The notes under the pieces were generated by a model. It saw nothing but the letters and a program-made list of their open reading frames with translations, was not told the origin of the DNA and searched no databases. From NCBI GenBank assembly GCA_026770585.1, contig MU646367.1:120389-170158 (forward strand): a stretch of 49,770 nt of DNA. Direction: 5' to 3'. The DNA comes from Baffinella frigidus. Its lineage: Eukaryota > Cryptophyceae > Cryptomonadales > Baffinellaceae. Positions 29,914-41,600 of this stretch are shown one piece after another. Position 1 is the stretch's first letter, and each line of letters opens with the position of its first letter. The position numbers and the translations under genes were made by a program.

Positions 29914-32900
29914 GGGTTAGGGTTCAGGGTTTAGGGTTCAGGGTTCAGGGTTTAGGTTTAAGAGTTTAGGGTATAGGGTTCAGGGTTCAGGGTTTGGGGT
30001 TGAGGGTTCAGGGTGTCGGGCTTGAGGTCCACCCCAACTTTGAAGTGTTATAGACATATGGATCACTCATCTCCAGGCTTGCGAGTAATACAGAAGAGAA
30101 GGAGACACAGTTCACCCCACCCCGTGATCTATCCGCGGCCAGTGCAGCGGCGTCACTCGACGGTTGCAATGCAGGATTTGGGGGTCTGGGTCTGTGCCCC
30201 CCGCTCCAAGGTTGTGGGAGCGCAAACGGATCCAGGGGCGTGGGCGCGGGAAACCGAAGCTGTTTCCAAGCAACGCGCTACGCTACTGCAAAGAAGGGGC
30301 GCAAGGCATGGGAGCACTCGGATCACTCTGCGGGCGGGATCGGTGGGGCTCGAGCCACGCCAGGTCGTCAACTGGAATTGCAGTTACAAGTCTCACTGTT
30401 AATTTGAAACGGTGCAGACGTGGGAAGGAAAAAAATTGGTGTAGCGTGCACGTGGAAAGGAAGAAAGGTGGCGTGTCCCACAAGTTCTGGGCACAATCAT
30501 GTATACTACGAAACGAAACGTTGCGTCTTGAAATTTCCATTTACGACCTGGCGTAGAGACCTGGAATGAACAGAAGAGGGAGGGGGTACCTGGAATGAGC
30601 AGAGGAGGTAGCCCTCGACGACGTCAGGGTTGCCCTTGAAGAGGCTGATGTACTCCGGGTTCACCTTTCGCGAGAACACCTGCCACCACACCAACGATCG
30701 AGCCTCCAGGTGAGCACGCCCACCAACGAGGTCACCACCACCCCATCCAGGTGAGAGGTCGGCACGCCCAGCCACAAGGTGACCATCACCCCATCCAGCC
30801 TCGAGGTGAGCACGCGTGGGGTGCTGTGCTAGCAGCTGCCAGGGCCGCGGAGAGGTAAGGTGCTGGGAGGGTCTAGCTCTGCCTGGCTTTGATTCCGGCA
30901 CATCCTAAAGGCTTTCTAGTTGCCCTTTTATACTGATTTTCTGCTCTTAAATAGTTTTAAGGACGAGCCAGAATAAAACTGAGGCAGAGCTAGAAGGCCA
31001 GGGGCGCGACGCTCCAGTCGGCACGTACCTCGCTGGCAGAGATGAAGGCGCGGCCGAGGAAGTTGGTGGTCTCGCCCACCTCCTCGTACACGCGGATCTC
31101 GAAGCGCGGCGCGAGGCGCAGCATCTCCCAGTTCTCCTCCACCTCCGAGGAGTCCTCCGCGTCGACGCAGTACATGTCCGCGCCCTGGAACGGGTCCGAC
31201 GGCAGGATGTAGATCTCCTGCTCCATGAGGTTGAGCGTGGTGTCGAAGGTGGGGTTGTTGGTGAGGTAGGCGACGTGGGTGCGCACGGGCGGCGCGAGCA
31301 GGTACCGCAGCTCCACGTACGCGTTCGCCACCCCCGTCTCGTTCCGCGCCGGCAGCGACTTCGCCTGGTCCGGGTTTGCAGATTAGGGATTAGGGTTTGA
31401 GGCGTGGGGGTTGGGGATTGGGGCGTGGGGCTTCGGGCTTCGGGTGTGGGGTGTGGGTTGTGGGGTGTGGGGTGTGGGGTGTGGGGTGTGGGGTATGGGG
31501 TTGATGGTTGATGGTTGATGGATGATGGTTGATGGTTGAGGGTTGAGGGTTGAGGGTTGAGGGCTGAGGGTTGAGGGTTGGGGGTTGAGAGTTTAGGGGT
31601 TAGGGGTGAGGATCTAGGGTTTAGAGTTTAGGGTTCAGGTTGTAGGGTTCAAGTTCTAGGGTCGAGGGTTGCGGATAGAGGATCGAGGTTCGAGGTTCGA
31701 GGGTTCGAGGTTTAAGGGTTTAGGAGTTAGGGTTTAGAATTTAGGGTTTATGGGTTAGGGTTTAGGATTCAGGGTTTCGGGTTTCATGTTTCGGGTTTCG
31801 GGTTTAGCGTTGACCTGGTAAATGTGTGCGCGGATGTTGAAGTTGCGGTACCACTTGAGGAGGTCACTCCACGGCGGGGGGATCATGTGCCCGCCCCACG
31901 CCTTCCAGGGCGAGAGCACCGGCGGGCCCTTTGGCGGCCCGTTGGCGCACTTCTCGCGCGTGGGCATCCAGAGCTTCGTCGAGAACCCGATGAACCCTGC
32001 CGGCTCGTCCGGGCCCAGCCCGCACGACGCGTCTGAGTGCAGCTCCACGTACTGGTACCCAGTGTACGGGTTGAGGATCTTGCGCGTGCGCTCGTCCTGC
32101 TCGTTGCCCCACGGCGCGCGCTTCGTGGGCCCGGGCGACTCGTCCCCGGGTGCGATCATGATGCTCTGAACCCCCTCGAACGCCGCGCCCGTGAGGTTGT
32201 CGTTCTTGTCGGAGCCGATGAAGACGTTTTCGGAGTACATCTCGGCGTCCCCCCCTCCGAGCACCGTCGGGACCGTCCCGCGCCACATCCCAATCATCTC
32301 ACGGTCCTTCATCAACATGCTCACCATGCTCACCTTGTACACCTTCACCCACACGTCGGGGATTCGCGCGATGAAGAAGCCGGGGCTCCAGAGCCCAGAG
32401 CCTTCTGAAGGCTTCCCCCCACCGGGGGGGGGGTTGTCCCGCAAGTCATCGAACGGCAGCTCATACTCCAGTTCCACAGACTCGAAGAATTCGTAGAGGC
32501 CCCTGTCGCCGATCTGCACGGGGCGAGTGAGCACGGTCTTGCGCCCCACGCAGAACTCAACCTGCCCACCACGAACAAGTTAGGAACCCCACCAGGAATC
32601 GCACCAGGCCGCCCAAGGACTGGGGTATCTCACGTGGGGAGCCACCTAGCGCCCTGCCCCCTACCTGCAAAATTCACGGAAAGTGCTGAGATGGTGCAGA
32701 GCACGCACACGCTGTGTTCATAAGTCCCGAAGAGAGGACGCACACAACACCCAGCGCGGGCCCGCGAGGCCCCGAGATGCGTGGTGTGGTGTGTCATGAA
32801 TCGTGTGCTGGGCTAGGCATCTTGGGCGGTGCTGGCGGCTGCCGTGCGCCACTGCCCTTACCAACCGTCACGCGGTCACCACGCTGGTTTGCAGGCAGGG

Positions 32901-34132
32901 TGGTGCAGGCTGACCTGGATGCTGCTCTTCCATCCGTCGACCGCGAAGTCCTGGCCGAAGAAGCAGTGGAACCTGAAGAACATCTTCTGCTTCGCGTCAC
33001 TCCACATGTCGATGCAGTCCTTCGGCTTCAGCTGGATGGCCGCGGGCGACGGCTCCTTCTTCTCGGAACGCTCCTCGATCTCCATCGAGAGGAGCACGCG
33101 CCCGCAGTAGATGGAGCGCTCCTCGAACATCCCCCCCCCCGGCTTCGGAATCCCCGCCTGCTCCACCAGGTTGTCCACCGTCACGTCTGCGATCGGGAGC
33201 TTGAAGTTTTTGAAGAAGTCGTACTTGCGCTCGTACATGTCCAGCCAGCGCGGCGTCGCGTAGTAGTCCTGGCGGATGACCAGGTCCTTCCACGAAAACA
33301 TCATGCGCGACATGGCCTTAGTGTTGCCGTCCCACACCTCCACCACGATCAGGTCGCAGAACGTCGGCTCGTAGAAGGGGATCTGAAGCATCACGTTCCA
33401 CTGCGGCTTCAGAGAGTTCGGGAAGGGGTCCGACGCGATCACGCCGCAGGGCGTGTACACCTTGAAGACCGGGTCTGCTGTGAACTCCTCCCCTGTGCCC
33501 AGGTCGAAGCCCTGGTACGTGTTGAACTTCAAGTTGTACTGGTGGCACGCCACCTTGCGCAAGTTCAGGCGGGGGATCTGCAAGATCTCCTGGCGGTTCA
33601 GCTCCCAGTCTGCAACGTCATCGGGCGCCCGCTGCTGCACTGCGCCCGGCTCCTGGAGGTTGTTGATGATGCAGTTCATCTTGATGTACCCCATTGGCTC
33701 CGCAGGCAGATCGCTGTTGGGATCCACGATCGGGAACCACTGCATGGGCAGCATATGCTCCGCGCTCAGAAAGACGTCCATGATCCCCAGCTGCACCTGT
33801 CCGATGAAGGCCTCCCCCATCATCTTCTTGTGCAGGATGTTCACCACCAGAGATGACGCGAAAAAATCGTAGGCCTGCCCCACAAATTCGCGCTTGAACA
33901 CACGGTTCGACACGGTGCTGACAGCCTTCTCGTACGTGGCCGAATCCTCCCGGATCCCAATATGGTCCACCCGGATGACCATGTTGTTGCTCCCATTTCC
34001 GCCGAAGACCTTGATGCCGCGGGTTTCCCAGACCGTCGTGATGACGTTCCACATGCAATCCCGCGAGTTGTTGCCCGCTCGGAACTGAGTGCAGAGCTCA
34101 TCGTAGCCCGGCACAGGCTCCCACGACGGCAT
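22761..34132 (-). CDS. Ferlin (multi-C2-domain, tail-anchored membrane protein), 14 exons
   Basis: Exons: 34132-32915, 32561-31815, 31364-31029, 30679-30590, 29489-28746, 28412-28050, 27777-27448, 27092-26967, 26685-26542, 26257-26138, 25716-25541, 24898-24682, 23602-23458 and 23206-22761. All join in phase, about 1733 residues. Ferlins are calcium-responsive C2 proteins that drive vesicle fusion. C2-like signatures include the exon 2/3 join (RAHIYQAKSLPARNETG), exon 8 (EVRVYLLKAFQMTP), exon 9-10 (LHVKIMDDA...IGETIIDLEDRWF) and exon 12. Charged linkers occur in exon 5 (Asp/Glu then Lys/Glu) and exon 6 (Lys-rich then Gly/Glu-rich). The C-terminus has a CCCCLCCC cluster then a hydrophobic helix and a short tail ending DFLK. 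The first C2 of animal ferlins appears absent or lies in an exon I cannot place. The start is the ATG at 34132, since no upstream in-frame ATG exists before repeats. Confidence 0.92.
23608..24676 (-). repeat. Heptamer array filling ferlin intron 12
   Basis: Nearly the whole 1079-bp intron (24681-23603) is heptamer-like: TTTAGGG-type on the plus strand, CCCTAAA in RNA. It contains a homogeneous TGTAGGG block (about 23683-23782, some 14 units) and TTGAGGG/TTGAGAG runs (23845-23940). Confidence 0.95.
25095..25210 (-). repeat. Short heptamer tract in ferlin intron 11
   Basis: Loose TTTAGGG-type units on the plus strand between exons 11 and 12, again C-rich in the sense RNA. The rest of the intron (25210-25540) is only weakly repeat-like. 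Confidence 0.75.
29500..30018 (-). repeat. Heptamer array in ferlin intron 4
   Basis: About 520 bp next to the acceptor of the 1100-bp intron 4, C-rich in sense RNA. It contains a perfect run of about 13 TTGAGGG units (29823-29912). The donor half of the intron (30020-30589) is unique-looking sequence. Confidence 0.95.
30705..30815. repeat. Minisatellite-like direct repeats in ferlin intron 3
   Basis: Two to three units of about 45 bases, sharing CAGGTGAG/GAGGTGAGCACGC and ACCACCCCATCCAG motifs. Confidence 0.6.
30872..30994. mobile_element. MITE-like element with 13-bp terminal inverted repeats
   Basis: TCTAGCTCTGCCT at 30872-30884 and its exact complement at 30982-30994 bound a 123-bp AT-rich segment, unlike the GC-rich ferlin intron around it. 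A related end (GACAGAGCTAGGA) appears near 3684-3697. Confidence 0.7.
31380..31812 (-). repeat. Heptamer array filling ferlin intron 2
   Basis: The 450-bp intron (31814-31365) is heptamer-like throughout, with a GTGTGGG/TGTGGGG block (31440-31500) and TTGATGG then TTGAGGG runs (31500-31590). The donor reads GTCAACGCTAAACCCG and the acceptor AACCCGGACCAG. Confidence 0.93.
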
Positions 34133-36459
34133 CGCGCCGCCCTGGCGCCAGACACCTGTGCCTGCTGCTTCCCTCCCCCCCAAGAGACAAGGTTGACAAA
34201 AAATCGAAAGTCAAGTCCAAAAGTGGCCGTGGCAAATTCGTGCAGGTTACGAGCCTCATGTGGATGAACAGGTTATTTCCCCATAAGGCGGAAATCCAAA
34301 AAACAATGATGCCTCCAACTTTTCTCCACCAGCTGAGTTCCAAAAAAATCCTATCGCAAAGTTGTAGGCCATGAAAACCTGAGCATCTTTGTTGGGACAA
34401 CGTTTCTGCGAGGAGGGGGGGAAGGGGGTGCAAAACTAGATGCGGTGGTTTTGGAGGAGTCATGGTTTGAGTATGTGTGCGGGCCTCTGATGCCCCAGAT
34501 TTTTGCAGCGGATTTTAAGAGGACCTTTTGAGGATTTCAAAATCGTCGAGAAAAGAGAAATGCGCCCAGAAGATCGAAAGTTACACACAATCGAGTGCCC
34601 GACGGGCCCGCCTCGGGACCAGAAAACCCCACAAAGCCAGGTTTTGAGGGCCTAGCCCAATCTTAGATCGTACCTGCAAAAATCTGAAATAACATATGTG
34701 AACTCACATTTGTGAAATCATGTTTCACAATTTTCTCTCAGATTTAGGCTCTAGGGGGCCAGATCATGCCATTGTAAACACAAGATCCCTGCTTCTCCAC
34801 CCTCTTCATTTTAACAAAAAGGAGTTTGTCAGCACCAAAACTCGAACTGTCACAGACTGTATTTGCAGTTTAGGGTTTAGGGTTTAGGGTGCAGGAGTTT
34901 GGGAAATTTGGGCCTCTGGTTTTGAGGGTTCCTGGGTCTTGAGAAAAACTAAAAAATTGTGGAATTTCGGGGCCCTGGGTTTTGGGTTCTTTGGCAAACT
35001 TGAAACTAGGAAGTTCTTTGTCTCTCAAGATCCTCTTCTTTATGTCCTTGAGTTTGTTTGATCTCCCAACATTGACGGATGCCGCAACTGGTTCTGCAAG
35101 AAAGCCATGCTTTCTTTCATCATATCAAGCATGCCGAAATCGGTTTGGCAGATCCTTTTTTTCAGAAAATTTTTCGACCCCCTTTTCTGCCCAGAATTTT
35201 TTTGGAAACGAAAATCTTTTCCGGATGTTGGCAAACCCTTTTCTGCCCAGATTTTGGGGTAAACCTTTTATGGCCATAACCGGTCCCAGAACCGGTTCAA
35301 ACATTTTTGGATTTTAGGGGAACTGATTACTGATTACTGATTACTGAATTTATTAAACAGGTTTCGCCGTTATTGCCTACCCGTGCCATTACCAGACTAT
35401 GTTCGGTCCATGTTATACCCCGCTCAGTCTGTCTCCGAGGGATGCTCCCCGAAGATTGGCGCAGATGAAGTAAACGACGAAGAAGAAGGAGAGGTTTGGT
35501 AGGTCCACGATTGACAGATTTATCAATCCGGTCGCATCGATATAGACCTATCATTCCGGGCGAGGTCGGGTTCTTGAAAAGGGAGGAGTTGGATTGGTTA
35601 GCCGATCCTCCGATCAGTTAGCCAGTGCAACTCAGGTCGGCTCCTTCAGGGAGCCGACTCCTCCATCCGGCTTTATGTGGTTGAATTTACCCCGTGGCTA
35701 TTCCGCGATGGTTATACCACATTTGACCGTCCAAGACTCATGCCTCTACCTCTCACAGGTTTGACCTTCCACAGTGGCACTTGGTGGGGCATGTCAAAAG
35801 GTCCTGTGGACCTTCTGAACAAAATCTGAACCGATCTGTTTTTCATTTGTTTTGTTTTAATCAAATTTAGGGGTTAGGATTCAGGGTTCATGGTTTAGAT
35901 TTTTTAAAGTTTAGGGTGGAGGGTGTAAGGTGGAGGGTGGAGGTTCAGCGTTCAGCGTTCAGCAATTAGAGTTCAGGTTTCACCGTTTGATTTTAAGATT
36001 TAAGTTATGGTTCAGGATTTAGGTGTTAGGTTTTTGAATTATAGTTCAGGATTTAGGTGTTGGGTTTGGATCAGTGTTGCGGGATAAAGGATTTGTAATT
36101 TTTTTCCTCGGATTTTAGGCAAAGTTCCCCAGAAATCGATTTACCGAAAAGGACTCCGGGGGGGTCGACATTTTTTTTTTGCTGTGATGGAGATATGATA
36201 GGATTTTCGCAAATTTGTCCTCATGGAAATGTTTACAGGACTGTTGTCAACGCTCCTCCTCCTCTCCTTTTCCCTTTAACCCCCCCCATGCTTTTCATCT
36301 GCAGTTCTACAGGGAGAACTAGCAAGAGAGGTCTCACCTCTGGTGTCTGGCTGATCTCATCTCATACCCCCCCACACAATCCCTCTCACCTTGTGAGGTA
36401 TCCGTGCCTGGAGCTCTTATACTTCAGCCATGGGATACCATGTGCCTCAGAACGGCTGA

Positions 36460-38345
36460 CTTGGGTTCGGTGTGTGTGCGAGCGCGCTCCTATTTTGGAA
36501 GCAATCAAACACCCCAACAGAACCGCCCTGTATCCCCTCTTCACGAGCCTCTGCACTGGAGAGCGAAACGCGATCCGAAAGCAAAAATGCTTTCTCTGCA
36601 GTCCTTTCTACGGAACGGCGTGTCGTTGGCGTATGTTGGGAGAAATTAAAACCTAAAGGACCTAAAGGTGCAGCATGTGGACCGGAGGTCGCGTGCTGGC
36701 TTGCAGATTTACTGAGCAGAACAGGAGTCCCCGGGTCGGATCCGGAGATATCCCGAGATCCCGCTCGGGCGGGACCGAAAGTGGACACTTGACTAAAGTG
36801 GACGTGACTTGTGTAAAGTCACCGCACGGTAGGGACACGAGAAGGCAGCCTACGAGGAGGATACCCAGGGTCGTCACTGTAGCATGATGAGCGCGGGCTC
36901 GGTATCCTGGTGCCAGGACTGACTGAGCCCAAGCAGGGGACCTTGGGGAGGGATAGACACCACCGAAGTGTGAGCCTCGATCGGACAGGTGATGAGGCTC
37001 ATCAACTGTCCGACCGAGGCTCACACGAAAGGGTTTTTCTCCACATCGCAACGTGGGGGCCTAGGTGGTGAAGGGGATTTCCACTCTCTTCGTGCGTTGG
37101 CCGCAAGGAGAGTGGCCCACATATTTTTGCCCCGCTTGCCATCCGCTTGAAAGGAGGTTTCACGGGGCAACTGTGTGTGGCTTAGGCAGAGGCCCTTACA
37201 TACTGGGTGCTCTGCGGGAAAACCATGGAACGGTGGACGCTTATTGTGACCCTGTTCCTTGGTGGACCCCAATATGGGTAGTGGCAGTTTCTTGGGCAGG
37301 AAAACTCTGGTGCAGTTCCCACAGGTTTTCCTAACCTCGCCGCAATTCTGTGCAGTGCATTTCTCTTTCGAATGAAGTCAATAAGTGTCAATAAGTGCTC
37401 CGGCTATCTCTATGTGGGGTAATGTTGGTTTCGATTTCGCCCAACATCCAGATCGAAGTGTCAATAAGTGAGCAGAGGCTCGTGAGGAGGGGATACAAAA
37501 TGGTTCTCATGGGGTGTTTGATCCAATCCATAGAAACCTCGCAGACACTCCTTTGGGTCCTTTAGTTTTTAATTTCTCCCAGCATGGCCCGACGACACGC
37601 CCTTCCGTAGGAAGGATCTGCAGAAAAAGCATTTTGCTTTCAGATCGCTTTTAGCTTTCCAGTGCAGAGGCTCGTGAAGAGAGGATAGCATGGGGGGGTT
37701 GAGTTGATCCGACCTAGAAGGTACAGGCTCGCAAACACACCGAACCCAAGTCAGCCGTTCTGAGGCTCATGGTATCCTTAGGTCCTTAAGGTTTTAAATG
37801 CTCCCAACATATGCCATCAACACGCCCTTCCTAGAAAGAACTGCAGAGAAAGCATTTTTGCTCGGATCGCTTTTAGCTCTCCAGCGCAGATGCTCGTGAG
37901 GAGGAGATACAGGGAGGCTCTCTTGGGGTGTTTGAATCAATCCATGGGACCCTCGCACACTCGCCTTAGGTCCTTTAGGTCCTTAAGGTCTTAAATGCTC
38001 CCAACATATGCCAACGACACGCCCTTTCGTAGAAAGGACTGCAGAGAAAGCATTTTTGCTCTCGGATCGCGTTTCGTTCTCCAGTGCAGAGGCTCGTGAA
38101 GAGGGGATACAGGGCGCCTCTGTTGGGGTGTTTGATTGCTTTCAAAATAGGGTTTAGGGGGGGGTGCTCGAAATGGCATAATCAACACTGCAAGCACCTT
38201 TTGCATTGGGCCGAATCCTCATTTATTATAATCCTTTCTAAAGGTCCTTTAGGTTTTAATTTCGCCCAACATATGCCAACGACACGCCGTTCCGTAGGAC
38301 CTAGAAGGGATCTGCAGAAAGCATTTTTCCTTTAGGTCCTTTAGG
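36460..38345. repeat. Cluster of degraded ~200-bp repeats
   Basis: A unit with CTTCACGAGCCTCTGCACTG, GCGATCCGAAAGCAAAAATG and TTGGGAGAAATTAAAACC occurs once in plus orientation (36512-36668). At least four diverged copies lie in minus orientation (about 37555-37715, 37785-37950, 37975-38135 and 38235-38345). A shorter related piece is near 3420-3460. Confidence 0.8.
36825..37402 (-). repeat. Dispersed element, copy 2 (inverted relative to 2272-2850)
   Basis: Matches copy 1 in reverse order, including the hairpin at 36969-37026 and the terminal GTCAATAAGTGTCAATAAGTG at 37377-37397. It sits within the cluster of roughly 200-bp repeats. Confidence 0.75.
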
Positions 38346-38670
38346 TACACCGCAAGCCCCTTTCCACGCGGAATCAGGGTGTAGGTGGCTTGATATGTCA
38401 TAAAACACATTGAAAGCCCCTTGTCTTGGGGCCAAATCCTCATAATCCACACCCAAATACCCTTTCCCGAATGGGAAAGGGGCTTGCGTCCACCAACCCC
38501 CCTCCCTCACAGCCCGGTCAAATCGACGAATTTGAGGTCACGTATTTCCCTTGGATGCCGCCGGATTCCGGCGTCCGTGGAGCCATTTTGCCTTGAAATT
38601 GAAACTCGAAAATTATCGATTTGCCCAGCCAGTGAGGGTTGGTGGGTTGTGGACAGGCAGGTAGTCTCGG

Positions 38671-41600
38671 ATGCACTCGGTGATGCAGGAGGACACGGAG
38701 CTGGCCGAGTCGTTCATGGACGACAGGTCGCCGCTGCCCTCGTCGCGCGCGTCTCTTCGGGAAGTGTCCTACGACTCGTTCACGACTCCGTCCTACGAGG
38801 AGAAGAACCTGCAGTGGCGGAGCAGGGCGCGCCGCTCCACGATCGTTGGCGCCATTCTGGCCGGGAGCATCCTGGTAGCGGTGGGCGGATCACTCCTCTT
38901 CGGCGGAGATCAAAAACCTGGAAAGGCGCCGCAGGGCGGCGGCTTGCAACCAAAGCTGGCGGGGGCGAAGATCCATCTCGATGACTCACCAGGCGGCGGG
39001 CCGGGGATCAAGTTCATGGCGATCGGGGACTGGGGTTGCAGTACCAACTGCCCGGAAATAGCTTCTGCGGATACGTGCGACCCCGCCTTGGATCCGTTAT
39101 TTCAGGCATTGCGCGGGTAGCTCAATCTGTAGCAATCCGGATCTCTCACGCGCATGCCACACCAACATCCTAATCCTGGGAGAACTTGGGCGGAGCAGGT
39201 CGCAGCTGGCAGTGAGCCAGCAGATGAGGCGTGCGGCAGAAACCGATGCGGGCATTCAGATGGTGGTTACCACCGGCGACAACTTCTACATGTTCCCCCC
39301 CACCCTCCACCCTTTTCTGATATCAGAATCGCGATACTAGGTGGTGCCTTTTGGGAAATCGGGGCTGGGGGGGGGTTGGGGGCATGCAATGTGGGGATCG
39401 CCCCCCCCCACCCACACACCCGAGACTCGTAATTGTGACGGACGGGGGTGGCGAGCAGGAAGGGCGTGATGTCAGACCATGACCCGCTCTGGAAGGAGGT
39501 TAAAACCCTCAACCCTAAACACTGAAACCTAAAACCTACAGCCTAAAATCTGAAGCCTAACCCCTCAAACATAAAACCTGAACCCTGAACCCTGAACCCT
39601 GAACCCTGCACCCTGAACCCTGAACCCTAAACCCTAAACCCTAAACCCTAAACCCGGAACCCTACAACATAAACCCCCTTCCCTAAACCCTGAACCCTAA
39701 ACCCTGAACCCTAAAACCCAAATCCCAAACCCCAAACCCCACACCACAAACCCTAAACCCATGAACCCTGATCCCTGAATCCTGAAATCTGAACCCTAAA
39801 CCCTGATTCCTGAACCCTGAACCCTACACCCAAAACCCTAAACCCTAATCCTAAACCCTAAAACCTAAACCCTGAAACCTAATCCCTAAAATCCCACCCC
39901 TTAACACTAAACCCTGAACCCTGAAACCTAAGCCCCGAACCCCGAACCGTAAAACAGTATTCCTGAACTCTTATCCCCCAACCCTAAACCCTAAAACCTA
40001 AACCTTAAACCATCAAAACCTAAAGTCTGAACCCCAAATCCCGACCCCCAAACCCTAAACCCTGAATCCTAAACTCCAACCCCTCAACCCTAACCGCTCA
40101 TCGCGAAACCCTAAACGCTCAACCCCAAACCACAAACCCTAAAATCTCAACCCCAGCCCTAAACCCTGAACCCTGAACCCCACACACTAAACCCTAAAAC
40201 CTAACCCCTGAATTCTAAACCCTACACCCTAAACCCTAAACACTTGAACTGCAACGCTCAACGCTCAACCCTCAACCCTCAACCCCAAACCTTAAAACCT
40301 TCAAACCTGATCCGTAAACCCTTAATCCTAATCCCCAATCCCTGAACCCCAAACTCTAAACCCTAAACCCTCAACTCTCAACCCTCAACCCTAAAAACTA
40401 AACCCTAAACCCTACACCCTTACACGTAAACCCCAAACCCAATACCCCACACACCAAACCCAATAACCCACCCACCAAACCCCAACCCAATACCCCACAC
40501 ACCAAATCTTAAACCCCAAATCCCTAAACTCTCAACCTTGAACCCTAAAACCTGAACCCTAAACCCAAACCTCCAAACTCTAAACCCTAAAACCTAACCC
40601 CTAAACTCTAAACCCTAAACCCTAAACCCTCGACCTTCAACCCTCAACCCTCAGCCTTCAACCCTCAACCTCAAACCCTGAACCCTGAACCGTAAAACCT
40701 AAATCCCAAACCCCAAACCCCAAACCCTAAATTCCAAACCCTCAACCCTCAACCCTCAACCCCAGACCCTCAACCTTAAACTCTCAACCCTTACACCTCA
40801 ACTCCAAACCCTGAACCCATACCCTCACCCTAAAACACCCTAAAACCCATACCCTCACCCTAAACCTCAAACCCCAAACCCTGAACCCCAGCACCTAAAC
40901 CCTAAACCCCAAACCCTAACCCTGAACCTCAACCCCTAAACCCTAAACCCTAAACCCTAAACCATCAACCCTCAACCCCAAATTCTAAACCTTAAACCCT
41001 TGACCCTAAACTCTAAACCCTGAACCCTTAACTCGAATCTCGAACCCTGAACCTTAACCCCTGTACCCTAAACTGTAAAATCTACACCTTAAACCCTACA
41101 CCCCAAACCCTTAACCCTAAACCCTAAACCCTCAACCCTCAACCCGAAACCGTAAACCTTTAATCCTAAACCCTCAACCCTCAACCCTAAACCCTGAACT
41201 AAGCCCTAAACCCTAAACCCCACACGTGCACCCCACACTTTAAACTCTAAACCCCAAACCCTTAACCCTCAACCCTCAACCCCAACCCCAAACCCTAAAC
41301 CCTTACACAAGGTGTTTACGGAGCGATTCGGGGAAATAGACCTGCCGTGGTACGCGGTGCTTGGCAACCACGATCACTTGGGCGTCCCGGAAGCCCAGGT
41401 CTTTCATGCTTTAGGGTCTAGGGTTGAGGTTTCAGGGGTGAGGGTTGAGGGTTTTAGGGTTGAGGGTTGAGGGTGTAGGGTTCGCCGTCTCTCTCCCTTG
41501 CTTGCGCCAAACCCCGGGCACGCGGGAAGGGGGTAGCGCGACACGCGCGCATTTGCGGTGTGGCGAGCTACGAGCTACTCCAGGTTTTGTCGGAACCTGC

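Larger units (their letters stand above)
34133..38670. other. Long divergent intergenic region between ferlin and phosphatase
   Basis: About 4.5 kb, AT-richer than the genes. It holds a short heptamer tract (34866-34892), a fragment of the inverted-repeat element family (35083-35135), a TGATTAC triplication (35328-35350), heptamer remnants (35870-36075), the inverted copy of the dispersed element (36825-37402) and a cluster of roughly 200-bp repeats (36460-38345). Promoters of both genes must lie at its ends. No gene is supported. Confidence 0.6.

Noticed and set aside
39113-39170. A tRNA, because GCGGGTAGCTCAATCTG resembles a tRNA 5' end.
   Set aside because: The sequence after it cannot form an anticodon arm, TTC loop and matching acceptor stem, and the stretch fits as phosphatase intron 1.
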